Shown one piece after another: positions 16,538 to 25,006 of a DNA stretch of 46,165 nt. Made by a program: the position numbers and the translations under genes. Origin of the DNA: Verrucomicrobiales bacterium (GTDB lineage Bacteria > Verrucomicrobiota > Verrucomicrobiia > Verrucomicrobiales > DEV007); contig JAHEJT010000001.1 in the NCBI GenBank assembly GCA_024638765.1, forward strand, positions 32,712 to 78,876. Reading direction: 5' to 3'. Numbering within the stretch: position 1 is the first letter of the stretch; each line of letters opens with the position of its first letter. The notes below the pieces were generated by a model. That model made no database searches. It saw only the letters and a program-made list of their open reading frames with translations, and had not been told where the DNA came from.

Positions 16538-18427
16538 TCAAAGCGCGCTGGGAAGATCCGGGCGGTCGCCTCGAGATTTACCCTTCTTCTTGTGCACCGG
16601 TTCGGTAATGACGTCCTTATACGTCATCCCACCGGGAATCATCGGCAAAACATGCTCGGTGTAGGGAACCATCACATCGAGGACGTAAGGCTCGTCGGAA
16701 TCCAACATTCGATTGATGGCGTCATCTAGATCCGCTTTGTGAAGCACACGCTCGCACTTCACTCCGAAGCTCGCACACATCACCACGTAATCCGGATAGA
16801 TGCTCTCCTCGGATCGATGCGTCGGATCGTACTCCACATGCGGATCCCCCAGGAAAGTGTGGGCCCGGTTACTGTCGTATTTCAGGTCCTCCCACTGGAC
16901 CACCATGCCCAAATGCTGGTTATTGAGGATAACCGCTTTGGCGGCGATCTTGTGCGCCTTCGCCGTGGCCAGCTCCTGAATGTTCATCAGGAAGGAACCA
17001 TCACCGTCAATATCGATGACTTCCTCATCGGGAAATGCGGCCTTGGCCCCGATCGCGGCCGGATAACCATACCCCATCGAGCCAAGCCCCGCCGAGGTAA
17101 CGAAGCGGCGCGGCTTCTCGAAACTGTAATACTGTGCCGCCCACATCTGATGCTGCCCCACGCCGGTGGTGATCACCGCGTCTCCCTTCGTCAGTTCATA
17201 GAGACGCTTGACCACGTATTGAGGCTGAATCACGTCGTCGGTATCCTCGAAAGTGAGTGGATTCTGCTCTCTCCACTCGCCGATCTGGGCGAACCAATCC
17301 GGATAGGCGTCAAACCCGCTCGTGACCCGCTTATTGCCGGCTTTCTCCAAAAGTTTATTAAAACGCGCCAACGCCTCCCGGACATTCGCCAGAATCGGCA
17401 GCCGCACCACCTTGTTCTTGTTGATCTCCGAGTTGTCGATGTCGATATGCACGATGGTCCCGTGCTCGGCGAATTTTTCCACCTTGCCGGTAACGCGGTC
17501 GTCAAAGCGCACTCCCAACGCCAGCAGCAGGTCGGCCTCGTTCACCGCGTTATTCGCGTAAACCGTCCCATGCATGCCCAACCATCTCAGACTGAGCTCA
17601 TGGCTTGAGGGGAAACCGCCGATCCCCATCAATGTCGTCGCCACTGGAATCTGGGTGCGTTCCACGAACTCGCGTAGCTCTGCACTCGCCTCTGAGGTGA
17701 TAATCCCGCCCCCACAATAAATCATCGGGCGCTTGGCTTCTTTAATCAGACCAAGCACCTCGTTCAAGGCCACTTCATCCAGTTCCCGCTCGGGCGTGTA
17801 CCCGCGCAAGGCGATCTTGTCCGGAAAAACCGGCTGCGCTTGCACTTCCTGCACGTCCTTGGGCATATCGATCACCACTGGCCCCGGACGGCCGGTGGCC
17901 GCAATGTGAAAGGCCTCCTTGACGATGCGAGGGATCTCGTTGACATCCGTCACCAGGTAACTGTGCTTGACCACCGGAAGCGTCATGCCGAAGAAATCCG
18001 TCTCCTGAAACGCGCCACGCCCAATCATGAATTGCGGAACCTGTCCCGATATCGCCACCAGCGGCGTCGAATCCAAAAAGGCGTCCGCGATCGCTGTTAC
18101 CATGTTGGTCGCCCCCGGACCCGAGGTCCCCATGCACACCCCCGGCTTGCCCGTGACCCGGCCATAACCTTCCGCCGCAAAACCACCCCCCTGCTCATGC
18201 CGCGGCAGGACGGTCCTGATCTTCTTGGTCTTGGTGAGCGACTGGTGAATCGGCATGCTGGCGCCGCCCGGATACGCAAAAATGACCTCAACCCCTTCCC
18301 GCTCCAGGCACTCGACCAGGATGTCCGCCCCGCACTTCTTGGAGCCGCGCTCCGGGCCACGCGAAGAGGCAGACTTGGCCGCTGCCTTGCCTTTGCCCTG
18401 CCGTGAAAAGGTCGCTTTGGAACTCAT
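16538..18427 (-). CDS. ilvB: Acetolactate synthase, large (catalytic) subunit
   Basis: A 629-residue ThDP-dependent enzyme for the first common step of valine, leucine and isoleucine synthesis. A Lys/Ser-rich extension (about 1-30) precedes the domain. The catalytic Glu is E78 in PRHEQGG, and FAD-domain signatures follow (YCGGGI). The ThDP motif is [16 protein letters not shown], then [20 protein letters not shown] and HTFLGDP. The C-terminal [17 protein letters not shown] resembles plant acetolactate synthases closely. No small subunit (ilvN) is adjacent, which is unusual. Divergent from polX over 123 bp. The start is ATG 18427; an internal start after the extension is possible. Confidence 0.95.
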   Translation of the reverse strand: MSSKATFSRQGKGKAAAKSASSRGPERGSKKCGADILVECLEREGVEVIFAYPGGASMPIHQSLTKTKKIRTVLPRHEQGGGFAAEGYGRVTGKPGVCMGTSGPGATNMVTAIADAFLDSTPLVAISGQVPQFMIGRGAFQETDFFGMTLPVVKHSYLVTDVNEIPRIVKEAFHIAATGRPGPVVIDMPKDVQEVQAQPVFPDKIALRGYTPERELDEVALNEVLGLIKEAKRPMIYCGGGIITSEASAELREFVERTQIPVATTLMGIGGFPSSHELSLRWLGMHGTVYANNAVNEADLLLALGVRFDDRVTGKVEKFAEHGTIVHIDIDNSEINKNKVVRLPILANVREALARFNKLLEKAGNKRVTSGFDAYPDWFAQIGEWREQNPLTFEDTDDVIQPQYVVKRLYELTKGDAVITTGVGQHQMWAAQYYSFEKPRRFVTSAGLGSMGYGYPAAIGAKAAFPDEEVIDIDGDGSFLMNIQELATAKAHKIAAKAVILNNQHLGMVVQWEDLKYDSNRAHTFLGDPHVEYDPTHRSEESIYPDYVVMCASFGVKCERVLHKADLDDAINRMLDSDEPYVLDVMVPYTEHVLPMIPGGMTYKDVITEPVHKKKGKSRGDRPDLPSAL

Positions 18428-18550
18428 GACTGCTTGTCTCTCAATTCAATTGCGTTGGTTTTTTCGTGAATTTGATATTTATACTCTCAGGAAGCTTAAA
18501 TAGCAAGATTCCGGCCTTGGCACCCGCCCGCCGCCTTTTCCACCGCACCC

Positions 18551-20353
18551 ATGATCACCAGGGACCAGATTGCCACCATCCTCGAAGAAATCGCGCTCCT
18601 CCTCGAACTCAAAGGAGAAAACCCCTTCAAAATCCGGGCTTACCGCACCGGCGCGGAGGTCGTCCAGACCCACAGCGAAGATCTCCTCGCCCTCGCCGGC
18701 GAGGAAGACCTTAAACCCCTCGAGGCCGTCAAAGGCATCGGCTCCGCCCTCGCCAAGAAATTCCACGAACTCGTTACCACCGGTAAGCTCGCGTTTTACG
18801 ACGACCTCAAAGCGGAGTTTCCCGAGACGATCTTCGAACTCTTCGAGATTCAGGGACTCGGCCCCAAGAAAGTCAAAGCTCTCTATGAAGAACTCGGCAT
18901 CGACTCCGCCGCATCCCTCAAAACGGCCTGCGAGAAAGGCGAGGTCGCCGGCCTCAGCGGCTTCGGCCAAAAGACCGAGAAAAAGATCCTCGAAGCCATC
19001 GCCTTCCAGGAGGCCAATGCCGACCAATTCCGAATGGGGCACGTCGCGCCACAGGTAGAAGAAATCCGCGACGCGTTGAAAGCGCATCCGCAAACCACTC
19101 GCGTGGAAGTGGCCGGCAGTTACCGGCGCGGAAAAGAAACCGTCCACGACCTCGATTTCCTTGTCGCCACCCCGAAACCCAAGGAGATCATGGACTTCTT
19201 CGTCTCCCAGCCTTTCGTCGAGAGCGTTATCAATCACGGCAGCACCAAGTCCAGCATCCGTCTCGAGGACGGCCTCCAATGCGACCTGCGCGCCGTCAGC
19301 CCGGAGGAATATCCCTGCGCCCTCGTCTACTTTACCGGGAGCAAGGAACATAACATCGCGCTCCGTTCCCTCGCACTCAAACAAGGGTACTCACTCAATG
19401 AATACAGCCTCTCGCCCGCCGAACCGAAGTCTCCCAAAACAAAGACCACGTCCCAAGCCTCCAATGTCACGCCGAAAAAGAAACCGCCCGCCATCCACGA
19501 AGAAGCGGACGTCTATAAAGCCCTCGGACTCGATTACATCGAACCCGAACTCCGGGAGAACGCCGGCGAAATCGAGGCCGCCGCAAACCATTCGCTCCCA
19601 CGCCTCGTCGAAACCGGAAACCTTCACGGCACCTTCCACAATCACACCACCGCCAGCGACGGACAAAACTCCCTGCGTGAGATGGCGGACGCGGCCATGG
19701 AATTGGGCCTCGAGTACCTCGGCATCGCGGATCATAGCAAGAGCTCCTTCCAAGCCAACGGGCTCGACGAAAAACGTCTCCTCAAGCAGGTCGCCGAAAT
19801 CCGCAAGCTCAACGATGAATTCGGAAAGAAATTCCGAATCTTTGCCGGCACCGAATGCGACATCCTCAAGGACGGCACTCTCGACTTCGACGAGGCAACC
19901 CTTGCCCAACTCGATTACAGCGTCGCTTCTGTGCACTCGTCCTTCACCCTCGGCGAAGCCGCCATGACCAAGCGCATCATTAAAGCCATCGAAAGCCCTT
20001 ACATCACCATGCTCGGCCACCTCACGGGCCGGCTCCTCCTCAAACGGGAACCTTACGCCGTCGACATCCCCGCCGTCATCGATGCCGCCGCCGCAACCGG
20101 CACCATCATCGAACTCAACGCCAGCCCCTGGCGACTCGACATGGACTGGCGATGGTGGCGCTTGGCCGCCGAAAAAGGCGTGCGCTGCTCCATCAATCCC
20201 GACGCGCACCGCACCGCCGCGCTTCAGTTCCTCTACCTGGGAGTCAAATCCGCCCGCAAGGGCTGGCTCACGAAGAACGACGTCATCAATTGCCTCCCGC
20301 TCTCGAAAATCGAAACCGAACTCCAACGCAAACGCGCCTCCGCGAGTAAGTAG
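18551..20353 (+). CDS. polX: DNA polymerase X family protein with PHP domain
   Basis: A 600-residue bacterial PolX for gap-filling repair. Helix-hairpin-helix motifs occur at AVKGIGSALAKK and EIQGLGPKKVKALY. The polymerase active site is GSYRRGKETVHDLDFLV with the Asp pair, and a third Asp is in LQCDLRAV. A Lys/Pro-rich linker (about 290-320) leads to a PHP domain with intact metal-site motifs: FHNHTTASDG, IADHSKSS, AGTECDIL, ASVHSSF, LGHLTGRLL and INPDAH. This predicts 3'-5' exonuclease or AP-endonuclease activity. The stop codon lies inside a palindromic repeat (20350-20409). First gene of a plus-strand run with plsY and gpsA. Confidence 0.95.
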   Translation: MITRDQIATILEEIALLLELKGENPFKIRAYRTGAEVVQTHSEDLLALAGEEDLKPLEAVKGIGSALAKKFHELVTTGKLAFYDDLKAEFPETIFELFEIQGLGPKKVKALYEELGIDSAASLKTACEKGEVAGLSGFGQKTEKKILEAIAFQEANADQFRMGHVAPQVEEIRDALKAHPQTTRVEVAGSYRRGKETVHDLDFLVATPKPKEIMDFFVSQPFVESVINHGSTKSSIRLEDGLQCDLRAVSPEEYPCALVYFTGSKEHNIALRSLALKQGYSLNEYSLSPAEPKSPKTKTTSQASNVTPKKKPPAIHEEADVYKALGLDYIEPELRENAGEIEAAANHSLPRLVETGNLHGTFHNHTTASDGQNSLREMADAAMELGLEYLGIADHSKSSFQANGLDEKRLLKQVAEIRKLNDEFGKKFRIFAGTECDILKDGTLDFDEATLAQLDYSVASVHSSFTLGEAAMTKRIIKAIESPYITMLGHLTGRLLLKREPYAVDIPAVIDAAAATGTIIELNASPWRLDMDWRWWRLAAEKGVRCSINPDAHRTAALQFLYLGVKSARKGWLTKNDVINCLPLSKIETELQRKRASASK

Positions 20354-20409
20354 CGGCGGCAGGATGCCGCCGTTCCAAATTACACCGGCGGCAGGATGCC
20401 GCCGCTACT
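20350..20409. repeat. Family D palindrome, copy 1 (GGATGCC core), overlapping the polX stop
   Basis: AGTAGCGGCGGCAGGATGCC starts the left arm (20350-20372). The right arm (20386-20409) ends GCCGCCGCTACT. Each arm is itself self-complementary (CGGCGGCA-GGA-TGCCGCCG). The polX stop TAG (20351-20353) is part of the element. It could act as a terminator, but no T-run follows. Confidence 0.88.
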
Positions 20410-20420
20410 TTCTCTGAACC

Positions 20421-21059
20421 TTGCCTCTCCTCGCCCTCCAACTCGACCAATACGGCATCGATTACGGACGCCTGCTGGCGATCCTGGCCTCTTACCTGCT
20501 CGGCTCCGTCCCCTGCGGATTGCTCGCCGGAAAGCTGAAGGGCATCGACGTCCGGGACCACGGCAGCCGCAATATCGGCGCCACCAACGTCCTCCGCACC
20601 TGCGGCAAACCCCTCGGCCTCTCGGTCTTCGCGCTCGATGTCCTCAAGGGATTCCTGCCGGTCTACGCGGCCGCACAATTGGAATTCGACACGGGCATGC
20701 GCATTTCCGTCGCTTTCGCCGCCATCCTCGGCCACAATTTTCCCGTCTGGCTCAAGTTCAAGGGCGGCAAAGGCGTCGCCACTTCCGCGGGCGCCCTCCT
20801 CGCGCTCATTCCCATCCCATTGCTCGCCGCCCTCGTGGTCTGGATCCTCATCTTCTTCACGACCCGTTACGTCTCCCTCGCCTCGCTCGCCGGGGCCGTC
20901 ACCGTGCCCGCCGCCCTCGCCGCCCTCTCCGCGCAACGCAACCATTGGGATCGCCCCCTGCTCGGCTTCACCCTCATCCTCTGCGCTCTCGTCTTCTACC
21001 GGCACCGCGCCAATATCGGGAGACTCCTCAAAGGCACGGAGAATCGGTTTGAGAGGTGA
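20421..21059 (+). CDS. plsY: Glycerol-3-phosphate acyltransferase PlsY
   Basis: A 212-residue polytopic membrane enzyme transferring an acyl group from acyl-phosphate to glycerol-3-phosphate, the first step of phospholipid synthesis. Conserved loops are present: YLLGSVPCGLLAGK, GSRNIGATNVLRTCGK, GHNFPVWLKFKGGKGVATS and RHRANIGRLLKGTENR. The start is placed at TTG 20421 because there is no ATG or GTG at a sensible place; no clear ribosome-binding site is visible, so it is uncertain. The next gene, gpsA, supplies its substrate glycerol-3-phosphate, which makes an operon logical, but 136 bp of repeats separate them. Confidence 0.94.
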   Translation: MPLLALQLDQYGIDYGRLLAILASYLLGSVPCGLLAGKLKGIDVRDHGSRNIGATNVLRTCGKPLGLSVFALDVLKGFLPVYAAAQLEFDTGMRISVAFAAILGHNFPVWLKFKGGKGVATSAGALLALIPIPLLAALVVWILIFFTTRYVSLASLAGAVTVPAALAALSAQRNHWDRPLLGFTLILCALVFYRHRANIGRLLKGTENRFER

Positions 21060-21063
21060 GCAG

Positions 21064-21091
21064 TTAATAGTTATTAGTTAATAGTTATTAG
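21064..21091. repeat. Seven-base-phase repeat, left arm (TTAATAG/TTATTAG)
   Basis: Four units in exact phase, TTAATAG and TTATTAG alternating, 4 bp after the plsY stop. They are complementary to the right-hand array at 21160-21187, so the two could pair across about 70 nt of spacer. Confidence 0.9.
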
Positions 21092-21159
21092 GCCCTGAAA
21101 ATGGAGTCCTTCATTCACGCACAGTTCGCATAGAAGCACTGCTTCCGCATTCCGAGTAC

Positions 21160-21187
21160 CCATTAACTAATAACTAATAACTAATAA
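21160..21187. repeat. Seven-base-phase repeat, right arm (CTAATAA)
   Basis: CCATTAA then three CTAATAA units in exact phase, ending 8 bp before the gpsA start codon. They are the inverse complement of the words at 21064-21091 and may affect gpsA translation by pairing. Confidence 0.9.
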
Positions 21188-21195
21188 CTTTGCCC

Positions 21196-22197
21196 ATGCC
21201 CATCTCCATCCTCGGCTCCGGTTCCTGGGGCACCGCCCTCGCTTACCTCCTCGCCCATTCAGCGGGCAATCCCGACGTCACCCTCTGGGGCCGAGATCGC
21301 GCACACGCCGCGGAGATGAACGCGAATCGCTACAACACCCGCTATCTCCCCGAAATCGAACTTCCACCCAACGTCTCCGCAACCGCCGACCTTGCAACCG
21401 CTGCTTCCGCTTCACTGATCCTCTTTGTGGTCCCCTCCGCCGCCACCCGGACGATGGCAGCCGATCTTAGATCCATCGGCACACTCGATACGGCCGTCTT
21501 TCTCTCCTGCGCCAAGGGCATCGAAAAGGAATCCGGCCTCCGCATGTCGGAAATCCTGCAGGAATCCTTCCCCGACAACCCGGTCGCCGTCCTCTCCGGA
21601 CCCAATCATGCCGAAGAAGTCGCGCGGCGGATGGTAACCGCCGCCGTCATCGGTTGCCACGACGACAATGTCGCCGCGGATTTGCAGCGCATCTTCAGCC
21701 TTCCCTGGATGCGCACTTACACCTCGGATGACGTCGCCGGCATCGAAATCGGCGGCACTATCAAGAATGTCTTCGCCATCGCCTCCGGCATCGCCGAAGG
21801 CCTTGGACTCGGCGACAATGCGCGCGCCGCCCTCGTCACGCGAGGCCTCGCCGAAATGATCCGGGTGGGAGTCGCCCTCGGCGGGAAACCGGAAACCTTC
21901 CAGGGACTCAGCGGCGTCGGTGATCTCATCGTCACCTGTTACAGCGAACACAGCCGCAACCACCGGGTCGGACGGCTGCTCGGCCAGGGAAAGAATCTCG
22001 ATGCCATCCTCAAAGAACTCGGGATGGTCGCCGAAGGCGTCCCCAATACTGCCAGCGTTTATGAGATTGCCCGAAAACACGATCTGCGGACCCCCATCAC
22101 CGACCAGGTCTACGCCGTCCTTTACGAAAACAAACCGGCCGCCGACGCCCTCCAGGAACTCCTCACCCGCGACCCGCGGCCGGAGGCGGAAGCCTGA
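21196..22197 (+). CDS. gpsA: Glycerol-3-phosphate dehydrogenase [NAD(P)+]
   Basis: A 333-residue cytosolic enzyme reducing dihydroxyacetone phosphate to sn-glycerol-3-phosphate for lipid synthesis. The NAD(P) loop is ILGSGSWGTALA at the N-terminus, SGPNHAEEVARR follows, the catalytic Lys is in GGTIKNVFAIASGI, and the substrate region has GLSGVGDLIVTCYSEHSRNH. ATG 21196 is preferred over an in-frame TTG at 21190 because it starts two residues before the Rossmann strand. It follows plsY on the same strand. Confidence 0.96.
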   Translation: MPISILGSGSWGTALAYLLAHSAGNPDVTLWGRDRAHAAEMNANRYNTRYLPEIELPPNVSATADLATAASASLILFVVPSAATRTMAADLRSIGTLDTAVFLSCAKGIEKESGLRMSEILQESFPDNPVAVLSGPNHAEEVARRMVTAAVIGCHDDNVAADLQRIFSLPWMRTYTSDDVAGIEIGGTIKNVFAIASGIAEGLGLGDNARAALVTRGLAEMIRVGVALGGKPETFQGLSGVGDLIVTCYSEHSRNHRVGRLLGQGKNLDAILKELGMVAEGVPNTASVYEIARKHDLRTPITDQVYAVLYENKPAADALQELLTRDPRPEAEA

Positions 22198-22215
22198 GGG
22201 GGCGCTCTGCGCGCA

Positions 22216-22299
22216 AGTTTCAAGGGTTCAGTTTCAAGAACGGAATCCAGATCGGCATCTGCCCGCTTGAAACTTAAAACCAAAAACTTGAAACTTCTC
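22216..22299. repeat. Seven-base-phase inverted arms (AGTTTCA / CTTGAAA words)
   Basis: Left arm 22216-22243: AGTTTCA at 22216 and 22230, with AGGGTTC and AGAACGG in phase. Right arm 22266-22300: CTTGAAA at 22266 and 22287, with CTTAAAA and CCAAAAA in phase. The words are complementary, so each arm can pair with the other. It fills the gap between gpsA and the next gene. Confidence 0.85.
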
Positions 22300-22321
22300 C
22301 GTCTAATTCACAACCCCATCA

Positions 22322-22615
22322 GTGCATTCGGAAAAATTCACCTGCCCCGCCTGCGGGGAAGAAATCCATCCCAACGCCAAGGCCTGCCCCCACTGCGGCG
22401 CCTGCGAAAAATCCGGGTGGAGCGACGATGCCGACTATGACGGGATCGACCTTCCCGACGGTGACGAAGATTTCGATTACGACGAGTTCGTCCAACGCGA
22501 GTTCGGGACGAAGGAATCCGGCATTCGCCCCCACGGCCTGTCTCCCTTCTGGTGGATCGTGGGAATCCTGCTGCTCCTCGCGTTCGCTCTTCTTTCCTTA
22601 AGAGCTTTCCGCTGA
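22322..22615 (+). CDS. Zinc-ribbon protein with C-terminal membrane segment
   Basis: A 97-residue protein. The N-terminal zinc ribbon has two CxxC knuckles (CPAC and CPHC, residues 8-26). An acidic linker rich in Asp/Glu follows (about 34-58), and a single C-terminal transmembrane helix (WWIVGILLLLAFALLSL). Tail-anchored zinc ribbons of this layout are common but functionally unassigned. The start is GTG 22322. Its stop overlaps the start of the GNAT gene (TGATG), showing translational coupling. Confidence 0.75.
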   Translation: MHSEKFTCPACGEEIHPNAKACPHCGACEKSGWSDDADYDGIDLPDGDEDFDYDEFVQREFGTKESGIRPHGLSPFWWIVGILLLLAFALLSLRAFR

Positions 22616-23064
22616 TGCCGGCGTCAATGGAGATACGAAAGATCCCCCACGGTTCCGCTGCATACCGGGACACCGTCGCCCTCCGCGACCGCATCCTCCG
22701 CGCCCCGCTCGGCTTGAAATTCGACGAGAACGATTTGCAGCGCGAAGCTTCCGAGATCCACATCGCCTGTTATTGTGAAGGGGATTCGTTCCCAGTGGGA
22801 TGCGCCATCCTCTGTCCCTCCGGCGAGGATGCCGCCGTCAAAATGCGCCAGCTTGCCATCGACGAGAACGCCCAGGGCCGGGGCATCGGCACGACACTCG
22901 TGGAATTCTGCGAGCAGGAAACCCGCGAGCTGGGAAAAGACCTCCTCTTCTGCCACGCGCGAATCCAAGCGGCGGTCTTCTATGAAAAACTCGGTTACCG
23001 GAAAACCGGCGAACCCTTCGAAGAAGTCGGCCTCCCCCACGTGCGCATGGAGAAAGAACTCTGA
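22615..23064 (+). CDS. GNAT-family N-acetyltransferase
   Basis: A 149-residue GCN5-related acetyltransferase. The acetyl-CoA binding motif A is MRQLAIDENAQGRGIGTTLV (pyrophosphate loop QGRGIG). The C-terminal motif B region, AAVFYEKLGYRKTGEPFEE, is typical of small-molecule GNATs such as ElaA-like proteins. The start is ATG 22615, overlapping the upstream zinc-ribbon stop; ATG 22627 is an alternative four codons later. Substrate unknown. Confidence 0.88.
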   Translation: MPASMEIRKIPHGSAAYRDTVALRDRILRAPLGLKFDENDLQREASEIHIACYCEGDSFPVGCAILCPSGEDAAVKMRQLAIDENAQGRGIGTTLVEFCEQETRELGKDLLFCHARIQAAVFYEKLGYRKTGEPFEEVGLPHVRMEKEL

Positions 23065-23081
23065 GGGCCTCGCAACCGCCT

Positions 23082-23105
23082 CAGCCGCGCTCGTCAAGAG
23101 CGTCG
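23082..23105. repeat. Family B half element
   Basis: CAGCCGCGCTCGTCAAGAGCG, a degenerate left arm of the family B repeat just after the GNAT stop, with no right arm of its own. Confidence 0.6.
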
Positions 23106-23131
23106 TCCGAACCAAATTGGAATAAAGGCAA

Positions 23132-23241
23132 TGTAGCCGCGCTCGTAAGAGCGTGGAAGAGGGAACGTGCCTGTTGCAGTGAGACCGGCCCGATCAGAGA
23201 ATGGGAGCGCGGGCGTCCACCTGCTTACGCAGGCGGCTACA
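23132..23241. repeat. Family B paired palindrome, copy 1
   Basis: The left arm TGTAGCCGCGCTCGTAAGAG starts at 23132 and the right arm ends GCAGGCGGCTACA at 23241. The 21 bases before the left arm (23113-23133, CAAATTGGAATAAAGGCAAT and one more) recur with one mismatch before the copy at 28530. Confidence 0.88.
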
Positions 23242-23255
23242 TCGTCTGCCGGTAT

Positions 23256-23332
23256 TGTAGCCGCGCTCGTAAGAGCGTGGTGGAACCGCCCCGTCGCCGG
23301 CCGCGCTCCACCGTCTTACGACGGCGGCTACT
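23256..23332. repeat. Family B paired palindrome, copy 2
   Basis: Left arm TGTAGCCGCGCTCGTAAGAG; the right arm ends CGTCTTACGACGGCGGCTAC. It is 14 bp after copy 1, in direct tandem. Together the family B copies occupy the convergent gap between the GNAT gene and the DUF5069 gene. Confidence 0.88.
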
Positions 23333-23358
23333 TCGTCCCACGTCCAGGTGCAACCGCC

Positions 23359-23883
23359 TCAGCCGCCCCGATTCTTCTTCACCCACGCCACGATTTCTTC
23401 ATCGTCCCCGTCCGCCTCCCATACCGCGCGCAAGAACTCCGTCGCATTCAACGAGTGCTCATCGAGAAAACCCCGATCGCCGCCGCACGAGAACATAATG
23501 TCGGGATCCAGTTCGCCACGAAGTTTCGCGCGCGCCTTCGCGATGATCCTCGGAAGCCATCTCATCCCCGCCAACTCTTGATTCCGCCCCGGTAATTCCG
23601 ACTCCACCAGCACGCGTCCGCTCTTCTCTCCATTTTGTTCCTGCTGGAAATATTCTCTCCTCACCGCCGCGATTTTCAGCGCCGTCTCCGGCGAGGGCAC
23701 GCCCTCGTCAGCGTAATCCTCCACAAAATCGAAGAACTCCCGCGGCTTATACCCGATCTCATCCAGAAACCGGCGTCCCTCTTCCGTGTAATACCCTTCA
23801 AAATCCTCGTCGCCGGAACGATACCGCTCCACGCAACGCGCAAAGAGTTCCTCAAAAGTCGCTTCCCAGGTGCCTGCCTTCAT
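23359..23883 (-). CDS. DUF5069-containing protein
   Basis: A 174-residue soluble protein. The C-terminal 70 residues (LPRIIAKARAKLRGELDPDI; FLDEHSLNATEFLRAVWEA; DDEEIVAWVKKN) match the DUF5069 pattern: LPR..DKARA.L.G, then a short helical region ending in ..EIVAWL. The N-terminal half is acidic and helical (FEELFARCVERYRSG; ETALKIAAVRREYF). The function of DUF5069 is unknown. It is 198 bp downstream of the DNA methyltransferase on the same strand, separated by palindromes. Confidence 0.7.
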   Translation of the reverse strand: MKAGTWEATFEELFARCVERYRSGDEDFEGYYTEEGRRFLDEIGYKPREFFDFVEDYADEGVPSPETALKIAAVRREYFQQEQNGEKSGRVLVESELPGRNQELAGMRWLPRIIAKARAKLRGELDPDIMFSCGGDRGFLDEHSLNATEFLRAVWEADGDDEEIVAWVKKNRGG

Positions 23884-23949
23884 GCCTGCCTCTTACCCCC
23901 GAAAACCACCCGCGTCAACCGCCTCTCGCAGCGCGTTCCGAACCGCCGG

Positions 23950-24036
23950 CGTAGGACGGGTTGCCAACCCGTCCCCATGTGCCGCAGGCGTCCCGGCTGC
24001 GCTCAATTTCAGAATCGCAGGCGGGACGCCTGCGTC
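23950..24036. repeat. Family D-like double palindrome
   Basis: GTAGGACGGGTTGCCAACCC, continuing GTCC (23950-23973), is one hairpin. GCAGGCGTCCCGGCTGCG pairs with CGCAGGCGGGACGCCTGCG (about 23983-24034) as a second. It lies in the 198-bp gap between the methyltransferase and DUF5069 genes. Confidence 0.75.
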
Positions 24037-24041
24037 ACACT

Positions 24042-24069
24042 CCCCCATCTCCCATCTTCCGTCTCCGCG
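24042..24069. repeat. Short seven-base-phase repeat
   Basis: CCCCCAT, CTCCCAT, CTTCCGT and CTCCGCG in 7-bp phase, ending 13 bp before the methyltransferase stop. Confidence 0.55.
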
Positions 24070-24081
24070 GGCGCAGCCCGC

Positions 24082-24912
24082 TCAGAACATCGCCGGCTCC
24101 AACCCGAACTCCTCGCAGACATGCGCCAGGTAAGTCTCGTCGATTTCAAACCCGACGAACTGCGCTATGCCGAGATTCTGCGCCGCGACGGCCGCGTGCC
24201 CGATCCCCAGAAAGGGATCCAGCATCGTCATTGATTCGGGCGGCCGCCCGTGAATCTTGATGCACCATTCCGCCAGCTTCGCCGGAAAAGTCGCCGGGTG
24301 GGGGCGATCCTTGTCCCGGCTCACGATGGTCTTGTAAGGCACGAACCAGTTGTTGCCGCGGCAGCGCAGGTCCTTTCCCTCGTTGTGACCCCAGCGCGCG
24401 ATATTGGTCTTGTCCTGGTAAGGCACCCCCAGCGCGAGCCGGTCGATCTTGACGTCGCCGTCTTTCGTCAGATGAAAAAGGTACTCGTGACAGTCGTTGA
24501 CGTAGCGGTGCGAGTTGATGGGCTTGAAATGTCCCGCGCTCACCTGCTGGCCATCCCGCGTCTCCACCGTGATCGATTTGATCCAGTGAAAGGTGTTCTG
24601 CAGGACAAAGAGATCCGAGAACGCCAGCGCCAGCTGATGCGGCAGGAGCGGATTGGATGGAGAAGCGCCCACGTTCAGAAAAAAAGATCCATCGGGCTTG
24701 AGGATGCGTTTCAGCTCCGCGGCCCAATCCAGGGACCACTTCAGGTACGCGTCCCGGTCCTCGCCGTCGTCGTATTCTGCGTAATCGACACCCAGATTGT
24801 AGGGGGGCGAGGTCACGGCGAGGTCGACGGAGTCGGCGGGGAGCTGGCGCATCCCCTGGATGCAGTCCCCGTGGTGTAACTGGATCGGCTCAAGATCGGT
24901 CCGATAGGTCAT
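24082..24912 (-). CDS. Solitary beta-class DNA methyltransferase (N4-cytosine or N6-adenine)
   Basis: A 276-residue SAM-dependent DNA methyltransferase. Catalytic motif IV, TSPPYNLGV (34-42), comes before the SAM motif I, LDPFLGIGHAAVAAQNLG (231-248), the beta-class order. RPHPATFP (203-210) is the conserved motif preceding the SAM site. SPPY is most often found in N4-cytosine enzymes but does not exclude N6-adenine. The start is ATG 24912, with GAGG eight bases upstream; the longer open frame has no similarity. No restriction endonuclease, specificity subunit or mobile gene is adjacent, so it looks like an orphan (regulatory or anti-restriction) enzyme. The recognition sequence is not predictable. 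Confidence 0.88.
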   Translation of the reverse strand: MTYRTDLEPIQLHHGDCIQGMRQLPADSVDLAVTSPPYNLGVDYAEYDDGEDRDAYLKWSLDWAAELKRILKPDGSFFLNVGASPSNPLLPHQLALAFSDLFVLQNTFHWIKSITVETRDGQQVSAGHFKPINSHRYVNDCHEYLFHLTKDGDVKIDRLALGVPYQDKTNIARWGHNEGKDLRCRGNNWFVPYKTIVSRDKDRPHPATFPAKLAEWCIKIHGRPPESMTMLDPFLGIGHAAVAAQNLGIAQFVGFEIDETYLAHVCEEFGLEPAMF

Positions 24913-25006
24913 GCGGTGGGCCTCGACGGAAAAGAGCAAACCATGGCGAGGGCTTGGAAAACAGAACAAATCCCGTTTTTAGCTTGCGGAGACCTCTTTT
25001 TGAGTC

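Noticed and set aside
20350-20409. Calling the intergenic palindromes intrinsic terminators
   Set aside because: The stems are strong but none is followed by a T-run, and the same elements occur in positions where termination makes no sense, such as inside the efflux operon.
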